From Flavobacterium sp. (GTDB lineage: Bacteria > Bacteroidota > Bacteroidia > Flavobacteriales > Flavobacteriaceae), in contig JAGNPF010000005.1 of NCBI GenBank assembly GCA_017989775.1, positions 1-14,570 on the forward strand: a stretch of DNA of 14,570 nt, in the 5' to 3' direction. Made by a program: the position numbers and the translations under genes. Below are positions 13,910 to 14,570 of the stretch, in pieces. How positions within the stretch are numbered: position 1 is the stretch's first letter; every line of letters starts with the position of its first letter. The notes below the pieces were generated by a model. It did not search any database. It had not been told where the DNA came from and saw nothing but the letters and a program-made list of their open reading frames with translations.

Positions 13910-14570
13910 ATGGCAGGAAATAGCTACGGAACACTATTTAGAATAACGACTTTTGGAGAATCACACGGAGAAGCTTTGGGTGGAATAATTGATGGCTGTC
14001 CTTCCGGGATTGCATTGGATTTTGAAGCCATCCAGTTGGAAATGTCCAGAAGAAAACCGGGACAATCCAAAATCGTGACCCAGCGTAAAGAACCGGACGA
14101 CGTTCAATTCCTGTCCGGAATATTTGAAGGCAAAACCACGGGAACTCCCATTGGTTTCATCATCCCGAACACCAATCAAAAATCGGACGATTACTCGCAT
14201 ATCAAAGACAATTACAGACCCAGTCATGCCGATTACGTGTATGAAAAAAAATACGGCGTTCGCGATTATCGCGGCGGCGGAAGAAGTTCGGCCCGCGAAA
14301 CGGCCAGCAGGGTAGTGGCGGGAGCCATTGCCAAACAAATGTTGCCGGAAATAAAAATCAATGCCTACGTATCTTCCGTTGGTCCTCTTTTCTTTGAAAA
14401 ACCATATCAAGAATTGGATTTTTCAAAAATAGAAAGCAATCCAGTACGTTGTCCAGACGAAGAAATGGCCGCCGAAATGGAAGAATACATCAAACAAATC
14501 AAAAAAGACGGCGACACCGTTGGTGGAACCGTGACTTGCGTCATACAAAACGTACCGATTGGTTTGGGCG
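13910..14570 (+). CDS. aroC: Chorismate synthase, N-terminal part (cut by window edge)
   Basis: These first 220 codons are of chorismate synthase, which converts 5-enolpyruvylshikimate 3-phosphate to chorismate using reduced FMN, the last common step of aromatic amino-acid synthesis. The start [20 protein letters not shown] is diagnostic, with the conserved H19 in G-E-S-H-G. Further family segments are S-R-R-K-P-G-Q, the D-x-R-P-S-H-A-D-Y region near residue 105, and [15 protein letters not shown] near 121-135. The frame is open to the window end; the full enzyme is normally about 350-360 residues. It is preceded by a well-formed promoter and an 11-bp tandem repeat further upstream. Confidence 0.96.
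   Translation, partial: MAGNSYGTLFRITTFGESHGEALGGIIDGCPSGIALDFEAIQLEMSRRKPGQSKIVTQRKEPDDVQFLSGIFEGKTTGTPIGFIIPNTNQKSDDYSHIKDNYRPSHADYVYEKKYGVRDYRGGGRSSARETASRVVAGAIAKQMLPEIKINAYVSSVGPLFFEKPYQELDFSKIESNPVRCPDEEMAAEMEEYIKQIKKDGDTVGGTVTCVIQNVPIGLG

Overview
The window reads as chromosomal DNA from a Bacteroidota bacterium, most likely a Flavobacterium or close relative. Reasons: the protein families (two-domain amidase with a SPOR-like tail, LptD-like barrel, MCE protein, BshA, PrcB-like lipoprotein), A-rich leaders before start codons instead of Shine-Dalgarno sites, several TAnnTTTG-type -7 promoter boxes, probable TTG starts, and short intergenic repeats. I see no rRNA, tRNA, CRISPR array, transposase, phage or plasmid gene. 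Almost everything is core metabolism and cell envelope; the unexplained signal lies mainly in the intergenic DNA.

Layout. (1) 1-2654, plus strand: glycolytic block with the 3' end of pfkA, gapA, an intrinsic terminator, then a BadF/BadG-type N-acetylglucosamine kinase-like gene overlapping mgsA (methylglyoxal synthase) by one base. (2) 2635-5751, minus strand: an lptD-like outer-membrane assembly gene followed by ridA, whose last 20 bases overlap the end of mgsA. (3) 5886-10423, plus strand: amidase, MCE/MlaD-like protein, then two Fe-S proteins. Together the Fe-S proteins look like a split membrane oxidoreductase of the ETF:menaquinone oxidoreductase / HdrD type. A repeat-like block with a perfect 48-bp palindrome separates the two Fe-S genes. 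(4) 10539-12702, plus strand: an unrecognised 160-aa protein led by a 14-bp tandem repeat, a terminator, then bshA (bacillithiol synthesis) overlapping a PrcB-like lipoprotein gene by four bases. (5) 12703-13237: a bidirectional terminator and a small outer-membrane beta-barrel gene on the minus strand. (6) 13238-13909: 672 bp without a convincing gene, holding a four-copy 11-bp tandem repeat and the promoter of aroC, which runs off the right edge.

Taken together, the left third handles upper glycolysis and its methylglyoxal side branch. The middle handles the outer membrane and peptidoglycan, with divergent lptD and amidase sharing one promoter region, plus membrane electron transfer. The right part handles thiol redox buffering and entry to aromatic amino acids. 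I found no clearly new multi-gene system. The best candidates for something undescribed are the palindromic element inside the Fe-S pair, the helically phased 11-bp repeats before aroC, the 12-bp hairpin before the kinase gene, and the 160-aa protein of unknown function.
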